A DNA stretch of 64,000 bases, taken from positions 30,572 through 94,571 of the forward strand of contig JNDT01001773.1 of NCBI GenBank assembly GCA_000697055.1. The letters are read 5' to 3'. This DNA is from Saksenaea vasiformis B4078 (lineage: Eukaryota; Mucoromycota; Mucoromycetes; Mucorales; Saksenaeaceae). Within the stretch, counting starts at the first letter, position 1. Every line of letters begins with the position of its first letter. The notes below the pieces were generated by a model that searched no databases, was not told the origin of the DNA, and saw only the letters and a program-made list of their open reading frames with translations. Below are positions 37,633-50,122 of this stretch, piece by piece. The position numbers and the translations under genes are program-made.

Positions 37633-38955
37633 TTAAAGCAACCGTTTCTTCTTTCTCGTATGTTGCTTCATTTCGAGCTCCTTCTCTAGCTCCTGTTTCC
37701 GCCGAGTTTCGCTCATATCTTCACTCTAGTAAAATTCGTTTTTGCATTAAGATAAGGGGTGAGAATGGTCATGGCTTACTAATGGTTCCTCCTCCTTTGT
37801 TTTTGAGTCATCATGTGATGAACGAGATCGGTGCACAAGTAATCTTAAAGGACTCGCTGAAGGCGAATGCTTCTGCAGTCGTACTTCCTGCTTCTTTGAT
37901 ACTCCTGAAAAATCCCATAAAATAACAGTTACATAGCCTTCTCCTTTTTTTGTTCTTTTTTTTTTCTTTTACCAGGTTGAGTCTCCGAGTATTCTTTCTC
38001 AGTTGCCAACTTTATCCATCGTAGCCAGGATGAATTCAAAACCGGAGAGTCATTCGTTGTCATCTGATCTCATGAGGAAATAAAACGCTACACAAAACAT
38101 TTTAAGATCTTGTACCTTGATCAGCTTCTCTTCGATCTCTTGTTCCAGATCGTAGGTTGTTTCAAAAGCTTCTTCAACTAGCGACACATACATAAGCAAT
38201 GTCCCAGAAAAACTTTATGAAAACTTACAGGAAGGTTGGGTTGCCTGTGATCGGGAAAACGTCCGACCACTTATACTATAATCCGAAAAGGTATTATTTG
38301 GAGCATCGGTTGCCGATTTTGCTCTGGCAGAGATGATAGCAGGTATTGCGTCTGCCACGGTTAACATGGGTAATATAAAGTGTTCGTACAGCACAGCTGG
38401 CCCATCTAGACCGCGTTCTTCATCAGTCTCTCTTTTAAGGGGCGCACACGAAAATGTCCAGCATAGTGCTGCCATCTCTTTTGCGTTGCCACAGTGAATA
38501 GCAAACTGCAGAGTGGCATGTCAGGATAATCTCATGAATCAGTCATGTTTACCTCATCACGAGCAGGTTCTAGGCGACACTGATTCGGATCATCAAAAAA
38601 AATCTCCAAACGCCGCACAAGGTATGAAACCTGCTCCATCGTCTCGATTTCAAGACGAAGCTGTTTTGCCCTATGCTTGATTCTGCTCGCATCACCTTGT
38701 TCATACCAAACCGTTTGAAGATCAGTGAGAAGAATCAGATACTCTGACTGTTCAAAGTGAACCTTCACATAGTAATGCCTCATCGCTCGCGACATGACAA
38801 ACCAACTGACAGCAAGAAGCTTCTCATGATCACCATTAGACAGTAACATAATAATAATAATAACTTCGAAGGTGGTGATACTTGGTTGAATGAAGTGACT
38901 GGTGATGATAATGATTAAACAGTACAGGTTGGAAAACATGTCATACTTTGTTCAT
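37633..38955 (-). CDS. nej1: XLF/Nej1-like DNA end-joining factor
   Basis: Seven exons (38955-38947, 38822-38553, 38505-38229, 38177-38116, 38063-37973, 37904-37780, 37725-37633) give 308 residues, close to human XLF (299). XLF bridges Ku/ligase IV-XRCC4 complexes in non-homologous end joining in the nucleus. The head domain shows YLILLTDLQTVWYEQGDAS and HRAKQLRLEIETMEQVSYL, matching the XLF pattern Y-x-L-L-V-S-D-L-Q-x-V-W-x-E-Q. KEMAALCWTFSCAPL and LYEHFILPML follow, then a helical stalk (EEAFETTYDLEQEIEEKL) and a Lys/Arg-rich tail ending KKKRLL, like the Ku-binding C-terminal motif. The nine-base first exon (MNK) is the least certain part. The gene is divergently placed from the polyQ gene at 39343. 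Confidence 0.8.
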
Positions 38956-39342
38956 GATCTCTGGATCAAAGAAAAGTTCTTTTTTAACCCTTGCAATACC
39001 TTAGCTAGACACATTATTTTTCTCATTACCATTGTTTTAATTACCATTGAGTAAGGCACAGAAATACACCGCACTCAGGTTGAACAAGTGTGGAGTAAGG
39101 TGCTTTTTCATCCACAATTAAGCATGTGTATCCATAGTAGGAAAGGAAATGATTATGCATCCTCCACCATTAGTTTCTTCATTTCATTGGCTGTATCTTA
39201 GAGTTGCATGTTTGCTGGTAATCACATTTTGAAGGACCCGCCCCAATAACGCTTGGCTATATCGATCTGAAACCCAGTTTATGCAATATATTCATGCTTA
39301 TATAAAAGACGTACGAAAGAAAGGCGGAGAGCAAAAGAAAAA
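38956..39342. promoter_or_regulatory. Divergent promoter between XLF and polyQ genes
   Basis: About 390 bp separate the two starts. A TATA box serves the plus-strand gene (39299-39308). The XLF side has no obvious TATA box. No other gene is seen. Confidence 0.4.
39299..39308 (+). promoter_or_regulatory. TATA box of polyQ gene
   Basis: TATATAAAAG, 44 bp upstream of the ATG at 39343. Confidence 0.55.
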
Positions 39343-40022
39343 ATGGAACCAAAGTCTGACACAGGTAGGCAGTATATATATGGTGTATATCTTTGGTCAG
39401 TTGTAACTGATGTATTACTGTCTATCAGATTTACAAGCAGAATTTGAGGAAAGAAATGAGAACTTAAAGAAGTCGGTAAACGACGTATTTCGTCCTAATA
39501 GCGACGAAGCCTCGTCAGGAATTCAAAGCGAGAAGCAAACCAGCGGTGAAATGCAAGCTGAATACAACACTCGACACGAAAACTTGAAGCAATCATTTCA
39601 GAGTCTCTGGGAAAACATTGAACACAGGGTTTGTAAATATTTTTTGCTATGAACTTTGTATCTAAAAGAAATGCGTCTAGGCGAGACATGCTGGTTCATC
39701 CGAATGGCATGAACAAAGTCAGCAGCCACAGCAACAACAACAACAACAACAGCAACAAGCGCAGCAGGAACAGAAAGAACAGGAAAGTGATGTTAGACCT
39801 TCTTTACGTCAACATTATTTGGAGGCAGAAGATCCTGTCTTTGCAATGGGATATCGAATCAACAAAAGCGCTATGGATGCCACTAAGCGTGATATATCGG
39901 CCATGCATGAGTTGGATGCCGAGAAATTTGAAACTGTCGCTGCCAAAATAGAAGATATGTTTGGCAACAATGCGCTTACAGAGCAAGGTCCAGATTTGGC
40001 TTTGTACAGGCACAATCGTTAG
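39343..40022 (+). CDS. Small polyglutamine-containing helical protein
   Basis: Three exons (39343-39364, 39429-39628, 39681-40022) give 187 residues. Two similar N-terminal segments, DLQAEFEERNENLKKSVNDV and MQAEYNTRHENLKQSFQSLW, look like an internal duplication of an amphipathic helix. A Gln-rich stretch encoded by CAA/CAG repeats lies near residues 85-105. The C-terminal part (MGYRINKSAMDATKRDISAM, then FETVAAKIEDMFGN) is helical. No family recognised. The second intron uses the less common GTTTGT donor; the nearby GTAAAT donor would break the frame. Confidence 0.6.
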
Positions 40023-40429
40023 TTGCTTCCTCTGAATAAAAAATAAATTTTCTGCTCTATTCATACAAATCAAATATTCTCAACGCTGAAATTATAAATA
40101 GCAAACAACAGCACGATGATGGATGTGCAAAATGCTTTCATTCTTTAGATGAACGTTGTATATCATAAATCGTTACCCCTTAGACTCCATTTTCCCCGCA
40201 TATCCCCAAAAAGAAGCTTGCGTTGTTTACTTGCTTTAGTATGGTTCAACCAAATGATCACCTGTAATTACCGTATCAAGTAAGAAAGAAGAAGAAGAAA
40301 TTTACTTCATAGGTATGCAGATGAATATCTTCACCCTGATATCGCATAGGCAAGGAAAAGCATGCAGGGCTTTTCACATTTTTTTCTTCATTTAAGACTC
40401 ATCTTGCCACGCGTTTCCTTGTTTTCTCA
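40023..40429. other. Intergenic
   Basis: About 400 bp between two plus-strand genes. AT-rich, no gene or repeat supported. Confidence 0.4.
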
Positions 40430-41969
40430 ATGACTATCGAGCCTGATATTAATGCAGATTGTATGGTTCCTTTTTTACGACAACAGCTTGCGGACATTAG
40501 TGACACAAATGTGGAAGTAAGTTTCGTTGCCTGTGCTTCCAGGGGCAACCTGTTTTATAGAAAATTAACAGATGATATCTCTTTTAGCTACGGAAAATTC
40601 TAGAAGAGAGGACCCAACTCGAAGAACAACAAAACATTAAATATGAGCGTTTATGCAAGGCAAGCTGGATGGTATTCGAGGCTAATAACGGATAAAAGCA
40701 GGCGATGGAACAGCATAATAAGAGCTCCAATGCTGCAGAGGAGCAATTAGAAATGCAGTTGTACGAACAGGATCAAGAGATAGAGCGCCTACAGAAGGAG
40801 ATTAGGCAACTCAGGAAAAGTAAAGACGAAATAAATAAGAAAGCGGAGGCGGAAGTAAGTCTTCAAGAAGGGAGAAATGCTGCTTTACACCAATACATTA
40901 CTAGTTGAGTGTCTATGAGAGTGAACGTTTGAAGTGGCAACAACATGAAAATGAACTTCGTCGTGAGATACGCATGCTCAATGCATACCAAGGTGGATCC
41001 AAAATCTCCATACGACAGACTACTCCGCAGATACTTTCTGAGGATAATTCTTCGATAAGTTCGAATGACGGTGGGACTAGAGTAGTTTTTTGCGGCTTTT
41101 GATGGTACTAAAAATTTCATGCAGCAAACACTCAGGAAACAAGCGAATCATCATTTGCTTGCAAAGAGCACAATAAGGAAATCGAGCGACTTAAGCGCGA
41201 GTTGGAAACGAAAGAGAGCATCATCTGTGAGCAAGTATCTCAGGCGCAGCTTCAGTCTCAGCTGATTGCCCATCTGGAGCAAGATATCGACAACATGAAT
41301 CAGCTCTATCAATCATTGATGGAGGAAGTGGAAGGATATACAACACGCTTGCAGGAGACGACGATCAATAGGGAATTGATGACGACTACTGTTATGCAGG
41401 TACAAAGTTTGGTCGCTTTTGTCGGCATATCAATATAATATTTTCCTAGTTTGAGGCTGAGGTCGAAGAAATACATAAGAAGCCGCAGGAGAGCACCGAT
41501 AACCACCATTTGAACCTTGCTGACGAGCTCAATATGGCAGAGAATGATGAAAAAGAGAAAACGATACAAGGTAGAAAGGTTGTTCCGCAAATAAGCATCA
41601 GCATCGTCAACCTGTTATACAGATCTCCAAGAAGAAGTCGTAAGATTGCGTAACTCAGTCGGCGCAATGCGTCTATATCTGAACAAGATCATTGCGCGGC
41701 TTCTTAGCAATGAGGAACTGGAGCAGGTGTTCAGTATAGACGAGCCGTCCACAACTCGACCAGAAACAAAATTACCTCCTCCATCGACTAAAACCTTAGC
41801 TAGTCATTTTCTGACAGAAGCTAAATCCATGACGCTACGCCGAATAAATCAGTTAGGATGGGCAGCTCGTCTCCTGGGTGACAAAGGCGCTATTTCGGAC
41901 GCCAATGCCAGCGCTGGCGAGCCCCGCAGACCTCGATCCCGTACTTCATCTTCATCCCTGCAGCCATAA
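40430..41969 (+). CDS. Coiled-coil protein, hypothetical
   Basis: Seven exons (40430-40516, 40588-40659, 40702-40854, 40905-41070, 41125-41399, 41450-41570, 41623-41969) give 406 residues. Most of the protein is coiled coil, with heptads such as LYEQDQEIERLQKEIRQL, KEIERLKRELETKE and LEQDIDNMNQLYQSLMEEV. A conserved-looking C-terminal helix (GAMRLYLNKIIARLLSNEEL) is followed by a basic Ser/Pro tail. That helix faintly resembles the Rab11-binding FIP helix or septation-linked Uds1-type proteins; this is a guess. The second intron (40660-40701) is of the rare GC-AG type. The stop lies only 126 bp before the VPS54 start. Confidence 0.7.
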
Positions 41970-42095
41970 GGTCCAATATAAAAATAAAAAAAAGTGGTCA
42001 GCGGGAAATCATTCTGCAGACTGTGCTCTTCGGGATCTCTTGTGTCTCACCCGTTCGGACTTCCCAAACTCTCCTTTTCTTCTCCATTGCCATTG

Positions 42096-45000
42096 ATGCA
42101 ACCACAACCAAACCTATCCCCTTCTGGAGACAATGGTGAAAGTTCTAAAGATCTGCCACTGTCCAACTTACGTCATTCTGGTCCTAAACTTGCCACACTT
42201 ATGCCTTCGCCCAACAATGCATCACCATTAACGTCTCGTCCAATGGGCCGCGACCGATCTCTGCCACGCGATGATGTTTATATCCCTACGCCTTCTAGTA
42301 AACCGCCATCCATCCGCTCCGCCTCATCGTTTGGCCGACAGTTCAATAATCATCGCCTTTTTAACGGGCAGCACACGCGCCGGCATTCTAATTACTCAAG
42401 CTTCAGCACTATGAGCGAAACTTCTCTTCCCTGGACAACTCGCGACATTGGATTCAATGCTATTTCAGGTAACCCGGTGCAAAAAGAGAAGCAGAAGCTC
42501 CTAATCACATTTGCTAAGGTGTATTGAATGATCCTGCTAAAAGAACACAGGCCGCGGCAAAACCCGGCAAGGCTGATATTCCACCTGTCAGCCATGCTTA
42601 TATTCCTCGGATTAAACCATCCGATTTTGAAAATTATCTTGCTCACATCGGGCCTGTATTCGACCGTTATCAGTACAATAAGCTAGGCGATGAGGAAAAT
42701 GTGATGTCGCCGAGTCATTCGCCCTATGGATCGCTACATAACATTCTGGACAACGTGGATGAAGCGTCCTTACCTGCCCATCAGCGCCGAAGTAGCCGCA
42801 ACCCCTACAGTCTTCCACAACATGTGCTGTCTTCAGATAGTCTGACGTTAGATGTGGATGACCGGCCATCACCACCACCGCGCGAATTACCAATGATCGA
42901 GAACGTCCCATCCATCTTTTTTGAGCCGGAATTTTTTCTCGAAAATCCACGTACATTCGATGCCGTATGCGAAGGCGCAGATATTATCGGCAATAGCGGC
43001 CCTAATCCACCGGTCTCGACAAACAGCATCTTACAAGAAAAGCTTTCGTATTACCTTGATACTGTCGAAGTCCACTTGATCCGGGAAATCGAGAATCGTT
43101 CCTCGTCGTTCTTCGAAGCCTTATCGAATCTACAAGCCTTACACCAACAGACAATCGATTGTGTTTCTCAGATTCACCAAATCAGACAAAAAATGAAACA
43201 AATTCAGGAAACAGAATGTAAAGACGGACTTCATGTCATTCGATTGCAAGTCAGACGACGAAACCTTGAAAAGCTTTACGAAACGATCAAAAGGGTCAAG
43301 GAGATTCGATCTGTGCAGCCGACAATCCAAATTTTACTGGGACAAGGAGATTATTTCGCCGCGCTGGATCTGATTAATGAAACACGAGAAGCCCTGGAAG
43401 GATCAACAGCATCTGTCGATTTGAAAGCAATTCGCACACTTGTGAATTTCTCAACTCAACTGGATGAAATGCAGAAAACGGTGGCTATCATGATGCAACA
43501 TGATTTCTTGAGTATCTTTTTGTCAGATTTAAGTTACTGGCAGGAAACGGTCGATCTTAACGCGACCAAGGAAAGTCTTGTCGCCGAGAAAGCGGATAGC
43601 TCCGCCGAAGAGGAATGGACCATCGATTTAGACAAAGAGAATGATCTTCGGGAACGGCTTGTACCCAGCACACTCGGTTTGTTACGAACAGAAATGATCA
43701 TGACAGCGTTGGAGGGTTATAAAGAACGGCTACTGGTGGAAGTGAAAGACATTGTGCGAAGGGTAGGCTATTGGAGATCCATCCTACATAGTTGGCTTAC
43801 TACGATAATATCTAGCATTACCCAACCACGGACAATACAGAAGCAGGGTAAGTTAGCAATGATTGGATATCAAAAATTTAATTTGGGCACGTCCATACGC
43901 GTCTGCTGTAGGCAAAGCAACCTCTCCAAACAACTGAAGTCGATGCCATTTGATTCTTTCTTTCAAATGCTTCTCAACCTTTTCGCGACGCTGATAGAGA
44001 CTATTCGGAGGGCGTCTGTATACGATCGATTAATAGTACGACTCGTCGACGATTGTGCCGATCGACTCTCGGATAAGAAATCCCTGGATGAGCTTCGTGC
44101 TGCGCTAAAAAAGGAATCGGCTGATATCGTGTTTGCTGCCGCCGATCTGGCCCATGTGCGCTGTGGTAAACTCATTGGCTACCGAAGTGATCAAAATGCC
44201 GTACTGAACCCGACGGATTTCTATCGTTTATCGCGTGTCATGCGGATGTTTATCCAGCAATGTGAAATGTACTGTGGTCGGACGTGTTTTGGACTGCGTG
44301 GTACGGTCCTGTCGCAGGTATTCTGGTGCGACAAGTGAATTGGAAGCTCATTATTACCATTTGTAGCAAAAAGCGTTTGTTAATCATTTCCATATGGAAC
44401 GTGTGAAGCAAGAAGCTCAGTTAATTGAGAACGAACAATGGGTTTCAAGTGAAGTTCCACCCGATTTCCAAGAAATTGTGGATCGTATCATCGATGGAGG
44501 AATTTCATCCTTTGCAGAAGCACAAAGCGAAGAAAGGAGGAGTGGAGAACGAACTCGGTCTTTAGTGGTGAATGGATCAAGCTATTTTGTGGTGGGATGC
44601 AGTTTGTTGATCCTTAAGATGTTTGAAGAGTACCTTCGATGTATTTTGAACCTAGAAGGGATGACCACAGATATCATGCAGAAATTGGTTGAACTTCTCA
44701 AGGTATGCTGCTGCCCCAGTTTATCATGGCGTGTACTGATGATGATACTAGCTATTCAATTCACGAGTGTGTCAAGTCATTCTAGGTGCAGGTGCTCTGC
44801 GCTCCGCAGGTTTGAGGAACATCTCAGCAAAGCATCTCGGTAAGTAATAAACTCGCAACAAGGCGGCGTCAAGACTATATCTTTTCTTTTTCTTTGTCGC
44901 ATAGCTTTGGCATCACAATCGCTTGGAATTATGATAGGATTAATTCCTGCGCTTAAGGAATGTGTGCGTCGTCGTATGCCTGCGAAACATGCTGTGTTGC

Positions 45001-45556
45001 TCGTTGAGTTTGATCGTATTGTCGATGATTACAACAATCACCAACTTGAGATCCATGCAAAATTAGTAGCCATTATGAACGAGCGGTTCTCTATCCATCT
45101 CAAGGCGATGCAGGTAAAACGACAAGAGGACACATTTGTACCTCGTATTTAACCGGTAGGACGATATAGGACATGGCTTGGGAAGAGGAAGACGACTCCC
45201 GCAAACCTGCCAATGTTTACATGGAAACACTTGTCAGAGAAACCATGACACTCCATAAAGTACTGAACAAGTATCTGCCGCAACGAGACCTACAGGTAAC
45301 AACAGATGCACGTACTTGGAGCGCCGAGACATTTATCCGTCCTTTGTAGTTTATCATGAGCCAAGTGTTTGATTCGTTTACTACGCAGCTCTCACGGGAG
45401 GTTGCACGACTGCCGATCCGTACAGAACGAGCAAAAGCTCGACTTGTCAAAGATGCTGCCTATTTCACCCGTCGATTATCAACGCTCGAAGGCGTTGACC
45501 CTCCTTCCGACGCAGTACTTGATGCAGCAAGATCCATACCCATATCCTCCGTATGA
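42096..45556 (+). CDS. vps54: VPS54, subunit of the GARP tethering complex
   Basis: GARP tethers endosome-derived vesicles at the trans-Golgi network. Nine exons (42096-42468, 42519-43762, 43816-43847, 43912-44317, 44367-44702, 44752-44839, 44905-45113, 45170-45295, 45350-45556) give 1,006 residues. The N terminus is Ser/Pro-rich, then WTTRDIGFNAISGVLNDP and PPVSHAYIPRIKPSDF, typical of fungal Vps54. The central coiled coil (LSYYLDTVEVHLIREIENRS, LQALHQQTIDCVSQIHQI) is the part that assembles with Vps51-53. The C-terminal Vps54 domain shows MPFDSFFQMLLNLF, AKHLALASQSLGIMIGLIPA and AVLLVEFDRIVDDYNNHQLE. Exon 3 is only 32 bp. All splice phases agree. Confidence 0.92.
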
Positions 45557-46847
45557 TCATACCACACGACTCATACTGTAATCCCCCCAAAAAAAAATTG
45601 TTTCAACAAAGACACTCATTTCGTAAACCCCCCTTCTTTTTTTCTTCAAAAATATTTTTATTACGCATCATTATATTGCAATAGAAAACACTAGAATAGG
45701 GCACATAAACTACTACTGACCTGGCGGTATCTATAAAGGAATAGAATCTTAGATTAATTCCCTGTGCTCACGGTTTTTATCACGTTCACAATGATGGGGG
45801 GTTTGATATTTTTTCAGCAAGTCCAATTAAATCCTAGAAGCCACGGAAAGATAAATGTTCCGGTTAAGAAATCCAATTGTAGCATCGAAAGCTGACGTTT
45901 TAAGTCATAGGCCGACGCTTATATTATCCTTCTTAACTTTCCCATCTATCCCCACCTCCCCTACGGTGAGATTATCATCTTCGGCACTCTCCAGAGAACC
46001 TGGAGAGGTTAAGACAACAATCCCGGTGTCGAGAAGATGTGGACCTCGTATCATAGAATGGATATAACTATAATCTCATCACAAAGTAATACCTTTTCCC
46101 CCCATGTATCATGAGAAAAAAGGAATAACAAAACATACCTCGGATAAAGGAACACAAAAAGAGAAACAAACGTGTTTGTCTGAGCGACGCGAGTCTGTTT
46201 TAAATAGAAATTTTTTTCACCAGATGAGTGACTTGGAAAATTGCACTTCCGACTGCGGAGTAACAAAAGAACAGCAGCGACAAATCTACTGGGCGTTGGC
46301 ATCCAACAGATGTGGTGACAGCCTCAGAGTTGATACTATGGCATCTCTTCTAATAATACGGTCGTATGGATACTATATCTCGTTATTGGCAGGCTTTCCT
46401 TTTTCCACGGTGCGCTTGCATAACCAAAAGGAACCTCGATCAGACCATCAGCTATGATTTTCAAACAGCGCACTGTCATCTGCTGCCATATGAGGCACTG
46501 TTGTTTTCTCAAAACATATACCTTGTTTGAAGAACTGACCATTGCTAAAAAAAAAAAAAAAGTCTATGCCATTGTGTTTCTTATTTCAATCAAAAGCATA
46601 TGACATAACATGCAGGGAGTTTATGATGTGGCTATTGTTCTGATAGGTTGATAAGGCGGATCGAACCAGAGCAACCGCAGAAGAGGCGAACGAGCTGTGA
46701 GGATAGATGACATGCCTAGAAAAGGTAGAACGTCATTATTATTGTTTTTATTTGATCTTGTTATGGTAACAAATGAAATGGAATAAACATAAGCAGACTT
46801 CTTGAAATCACCCATCTTCCCAGTATCTTGTTTATTCTTTTTATTCA
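45557..46847. other. Intergenic with possible minus-strand exons
   Basis: About 1.3 kb. A poly-A tract lies at 46546-46560. Two minus-strand frames (45905-46054 and 46336-46542) have coding-like composition but could not be joined into a recognisable gene. Confidence 0.35.
45905..46054 (-). CDS. Possible small ORF or 3' exon
   Basis: A 49-codon frame from ATG 46054 reading MIRGPHLLDTGIVVLTSPGS and then SAEDDNLTVGEVGIDGKV. The composition (alternating hydrophobic, acidic) looks like a beta-rich protein end rather than noise. Stops lie just upstream in frame. No family recognised. Confidence 0.22.
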   Translation of the reverse strand: MIRGPHLLDTGIVVLTSPGSLESAEDDNLTVGEVGIDGKVKKDNISVGL

Positions 46848-49562
46848 ATGCCTCACAAACTTTTTGCCAATAACTTCTGGGTAGGCTTATCAATGCTAGG
46901 CAATTCTTAGAGTTCACACATGGATAGGAAAGCAACAATTGCAATGGTATCGTTATGCTTGTCGACCGGATGCGGGACGCCAAACTGGCCTGTGAAATGT
47001 TGAAGCAGATGTATGAAGCAAGGTAAAAAGGTATATTCTTAACTAGCGCAAGTTATATTGATAGCACAATATAGGGCTTCTTTGGAGGAGGATTATGCCA
47101 AGCGATTGGGGAAGATTGCAGCTGTCGTTCAGTTTCCTGACAGCGAAACAGGCCACCTGGGAACATCTTTAAACAGCATCCAGCTACAATTTGGCCAGTT
47201 AGCCCAGCACCATTTGCAGTTGTCCAGTGATATTAAAAACAGATTGGCGAACCCTTTGGGCGAATTGTTGCACAAACAAAAGGGTTTACGGAAGCAGGTA
47301 CATAGGTTATGCCACATGAACGTAGCATTGACACTTCTGCTTACATAGCTGCAAAACGATATCCAAAAATTATACAAATCTCGACAACTACAGGTAAACA
47401 GGATTCGATGACATTGGTATAATTGTGTTAACTTTCTTTCTATGAAGACCTACTGTGTTCTTCGGGCAAGCGGTTTTATCCTGTGGAATGAATCGTCTTC
47501 TTATATGTTATTGTAGGCGCGTGACCGATACAACGCCGAATGTGCGAAAGCAAATGATCTCATCCAGAAAGCCCAAGCAAAAGAACGTCGGTCTCAGTAC
47601 ATGCGGGCGAACTCAACGATTCAGAACCTGTGTACGCATGCATACTATTGTCTGTTTTCAAAATGTCTCATTACTTTTCTTCAGATAATGCATATCAAGA
47701 AGCTTTAACGGAGTTAGAGGCTATTACCAAGGAATGGAACGAGCAATGGCCTGACGTATGTGATGTAAGTTATTTCTTAGACCTCTAGAATTGTTCGAAC
47801 CATTGTATAGCAATTCGAATTATTAGAGGAGGAGAGAATCGCCTTTATGAAAGACAATATGTTACAATACACAGACGTCGTTGAAGAACGTCGCAACTCT
47901 GAAGCACAGGTAAACTTGTGAACGAAAACAAAGAAGATACTCAACATCTGTTTATTTCAGCTGCTAAATTCAACAAAAGCAACTGTTCAGCGCATTGACG
48001 TAATGCAAGAATTGAGCACGTTTGTCAAAGAAAAAGGTGGCAACGGTGCCATACCAAGTAATAAAACAAAAAGTCTAGGTCCGATTTCTTTTCATTTACG
48101 TCTATATCATAGGCGTTGACGATTACATCAGTATCTACATTCAACAAGGTCATCACCACAAGCCTAGTACCAATGAAGAGAGTTTAAGTCGACCTCCGAG
48201 CGACCGTAGTGAAACCATCGACCTAACCACAAGGAAACGGGAAACAAATGAAATGATAGACAAAGCAATGGTAAATGAATCAGACTCCAGTGCTCCACCA
48301 TCGCCGACGGTTCCAGCTGACTTGCCCACGGATACACCGGTAAAAGTTGAGCTGGTGCAGGATGAGAAAGGTGCACCGACATTCACGGTAGCGCGTATGG
48401 AAATCTATGAATGGGATGACGATGACGATGACGATGACGATGAATCCACTTGTTCCGAGGTGACGTCTTATGCATCAAATAGTAGCAAATCAGAAGTCCA
48501 GATGCAAGAATCGGATGGAAAACTACAGAAGAAAGTTAACCAAGATATCGTATCGAATCTAAGCACAACTTCGGCTCAAGACAATGAGACATCTACCAGT
48601 ACAAAAGAGCAACATGACATTCAATCATCGAAGAGTCATGATATTGATCTGCCTAGCGAGGTTGAGCTTTCTTCTTCATCTTGGAGCAATACCCACGATA
48701 AACGCGTCTATCCGTTGAGACAGCGCCAGACCATGGAAGGAACCAAGAAAGAAAGTAGTTATTCACGTCCGCAGTACATAGCGCAACTTGACATCGATCA
48801 TGAGCAGTCTGCACCAATGTCAGAACCTGAATTATCTCATCAATATGAACCTCAAAACGAAGCAAGCATTCCACCAACACCATACCAAACCAACGATCCA
48901 GACGCAGGTGGAACGTCTGGAGTTCATGAGGAATTAGAGAACATGCTCCGTCAGTTAGAAAGTCAAAGCAAATGGCCATCGAAAACACCCTTGACAAGAA
49001 CCACGCTTTCTGACGCCCGTCAACGCATGTCTGGCTCTTCCGCGAGCAGCATATTCGATCGTGCACAAGCGTCAACGACAAGCTCACCCAAAAATGTAGA
49101 TTTCTTTGATCCCTTTTCCACGCTTGCTTCCTCGACCAGGCACGGTTCGACCGTAAGCCGTACAAGCATTGGTAGCAATAGCAAGTGGACGGCACGAGAA
49201 GCAAATTTAGCGATGTCGAGGAGACAGGATGCTCTGGAAGAACCGAGTGAGGAAGAAAAGCCCACAGCTCGTCTTGTAAATGCAAGGCAATCGATTCGAC
49301 CGCGGTTTGTTGATTACGGTACGTGCTAGGTCTGCCTCCAGAAAGAAAGCAAGCTTACAAACGTGTTTTTTCTGTAGCTGTCGCCTTGTTTGATTACAAA
49401 ACAGACGATCCAGAAGAACTTTCCTTTCTAGAAGGTGACGTCCTAGGCATTATCAGCAAAACCGATGATGGCTGGTGGATCGCCCAATCCGGGACTTCAG
49501 ACAAGAAGCTTGAAGGACGCATTCCATCCAATTACGTTTCGCTCTTGTCAAAGACAACTTAA
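46848..49562 (+). CDS. F-BAR and SH3 domain protein (Cdc15/Imp2/Hof1-like)
   Basis: Ten exons (46848-46880, 46928-47022, 47075-47297, 47349-47393, 47517-47631, 47685-47764, 47811-47909, 47961-48057, 48113-49318, 49378-49562) give 725 residues. The F-BAR domain fills ~1-265 (KLFANNFW, MLVDRMRDAKLACEMLKQMY, ARASLEEDYAKRLGKIA); it binds and curves plasma membrane. The middle is Ser/Glu-rich, low complexity, with an Asp run near residue 365 (WDDDDDDDDDES). The C-terminal SH3 domain (~663-720) reads AVALFDYKTDDPEELSF, GWWIAQS and GRIPSNYV. The order F-BAR, linker, SH3 matches fungal cytokinetic ring proteins. Small 5' exons are supported by the F-BAR alignment and phase. Confidence 0.9.
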
Positions 49563-50122
49563 GCAAAGATGATTTCTTCTGTGAAAAAATGATACGGATA
49601 CGGTATTATTTTGTATTCAAGTAGCTTTTATATTCCATATATTTGACGTCGTAGAGAAGTTCTTTAAAAATCTTGTTTGTTTTAACATATAATCTATAAC
49701 TCGTAAAGCACAAAATCATATGGGGAGCTACAGAAGACAGGCTGATACAACGCAATCACTCGATTATATGCTGGCTTATGTGTGACAGCCGAGCAAAAAA
49801 GCATGGCATCGTTTGCGATTCTGGAAGGAATTGCGTGCAGTGCTATTTTCTGAGTATCACTTAGAATGGTTAGATATCGTCCTTTACGTATAGCTGCCTC
49901 ATTATTGGATGTCCGATTCAATTCTCCAAGTGTTCCGTCAACACTTTACTCACAAAGAGGTTCCCAGCGATTCCCATTCTTGTGCACCTCTCGAGTTAAA
50001 ATAAGTGGTGCATATAGCGCGCACCAAATTGCCTTTTTTATTCGACGTCTATGACGTCAGCCCGGATCTCCAACGAATTTTTTTTTTCACTTTTTGCTAG
50101 GGAACCCTTTTTCATACACCTA
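49563..50122. other. Intergenic
   Basis: About 560 bp between two plus-strand genes. AT-rich after the SH3 gene. Short frames on both strands near 49694-50054 have no recognisable motif. Confidence 0.4.

Noticed and set aside
48653..49285. 210-codon minus-strand frame over the F-BAR/SH3 gene
   Set aside because: Antisense of the low-complexity Ser-rich linker. No motif, and the plus strand joins in frame to the SH3 exon.
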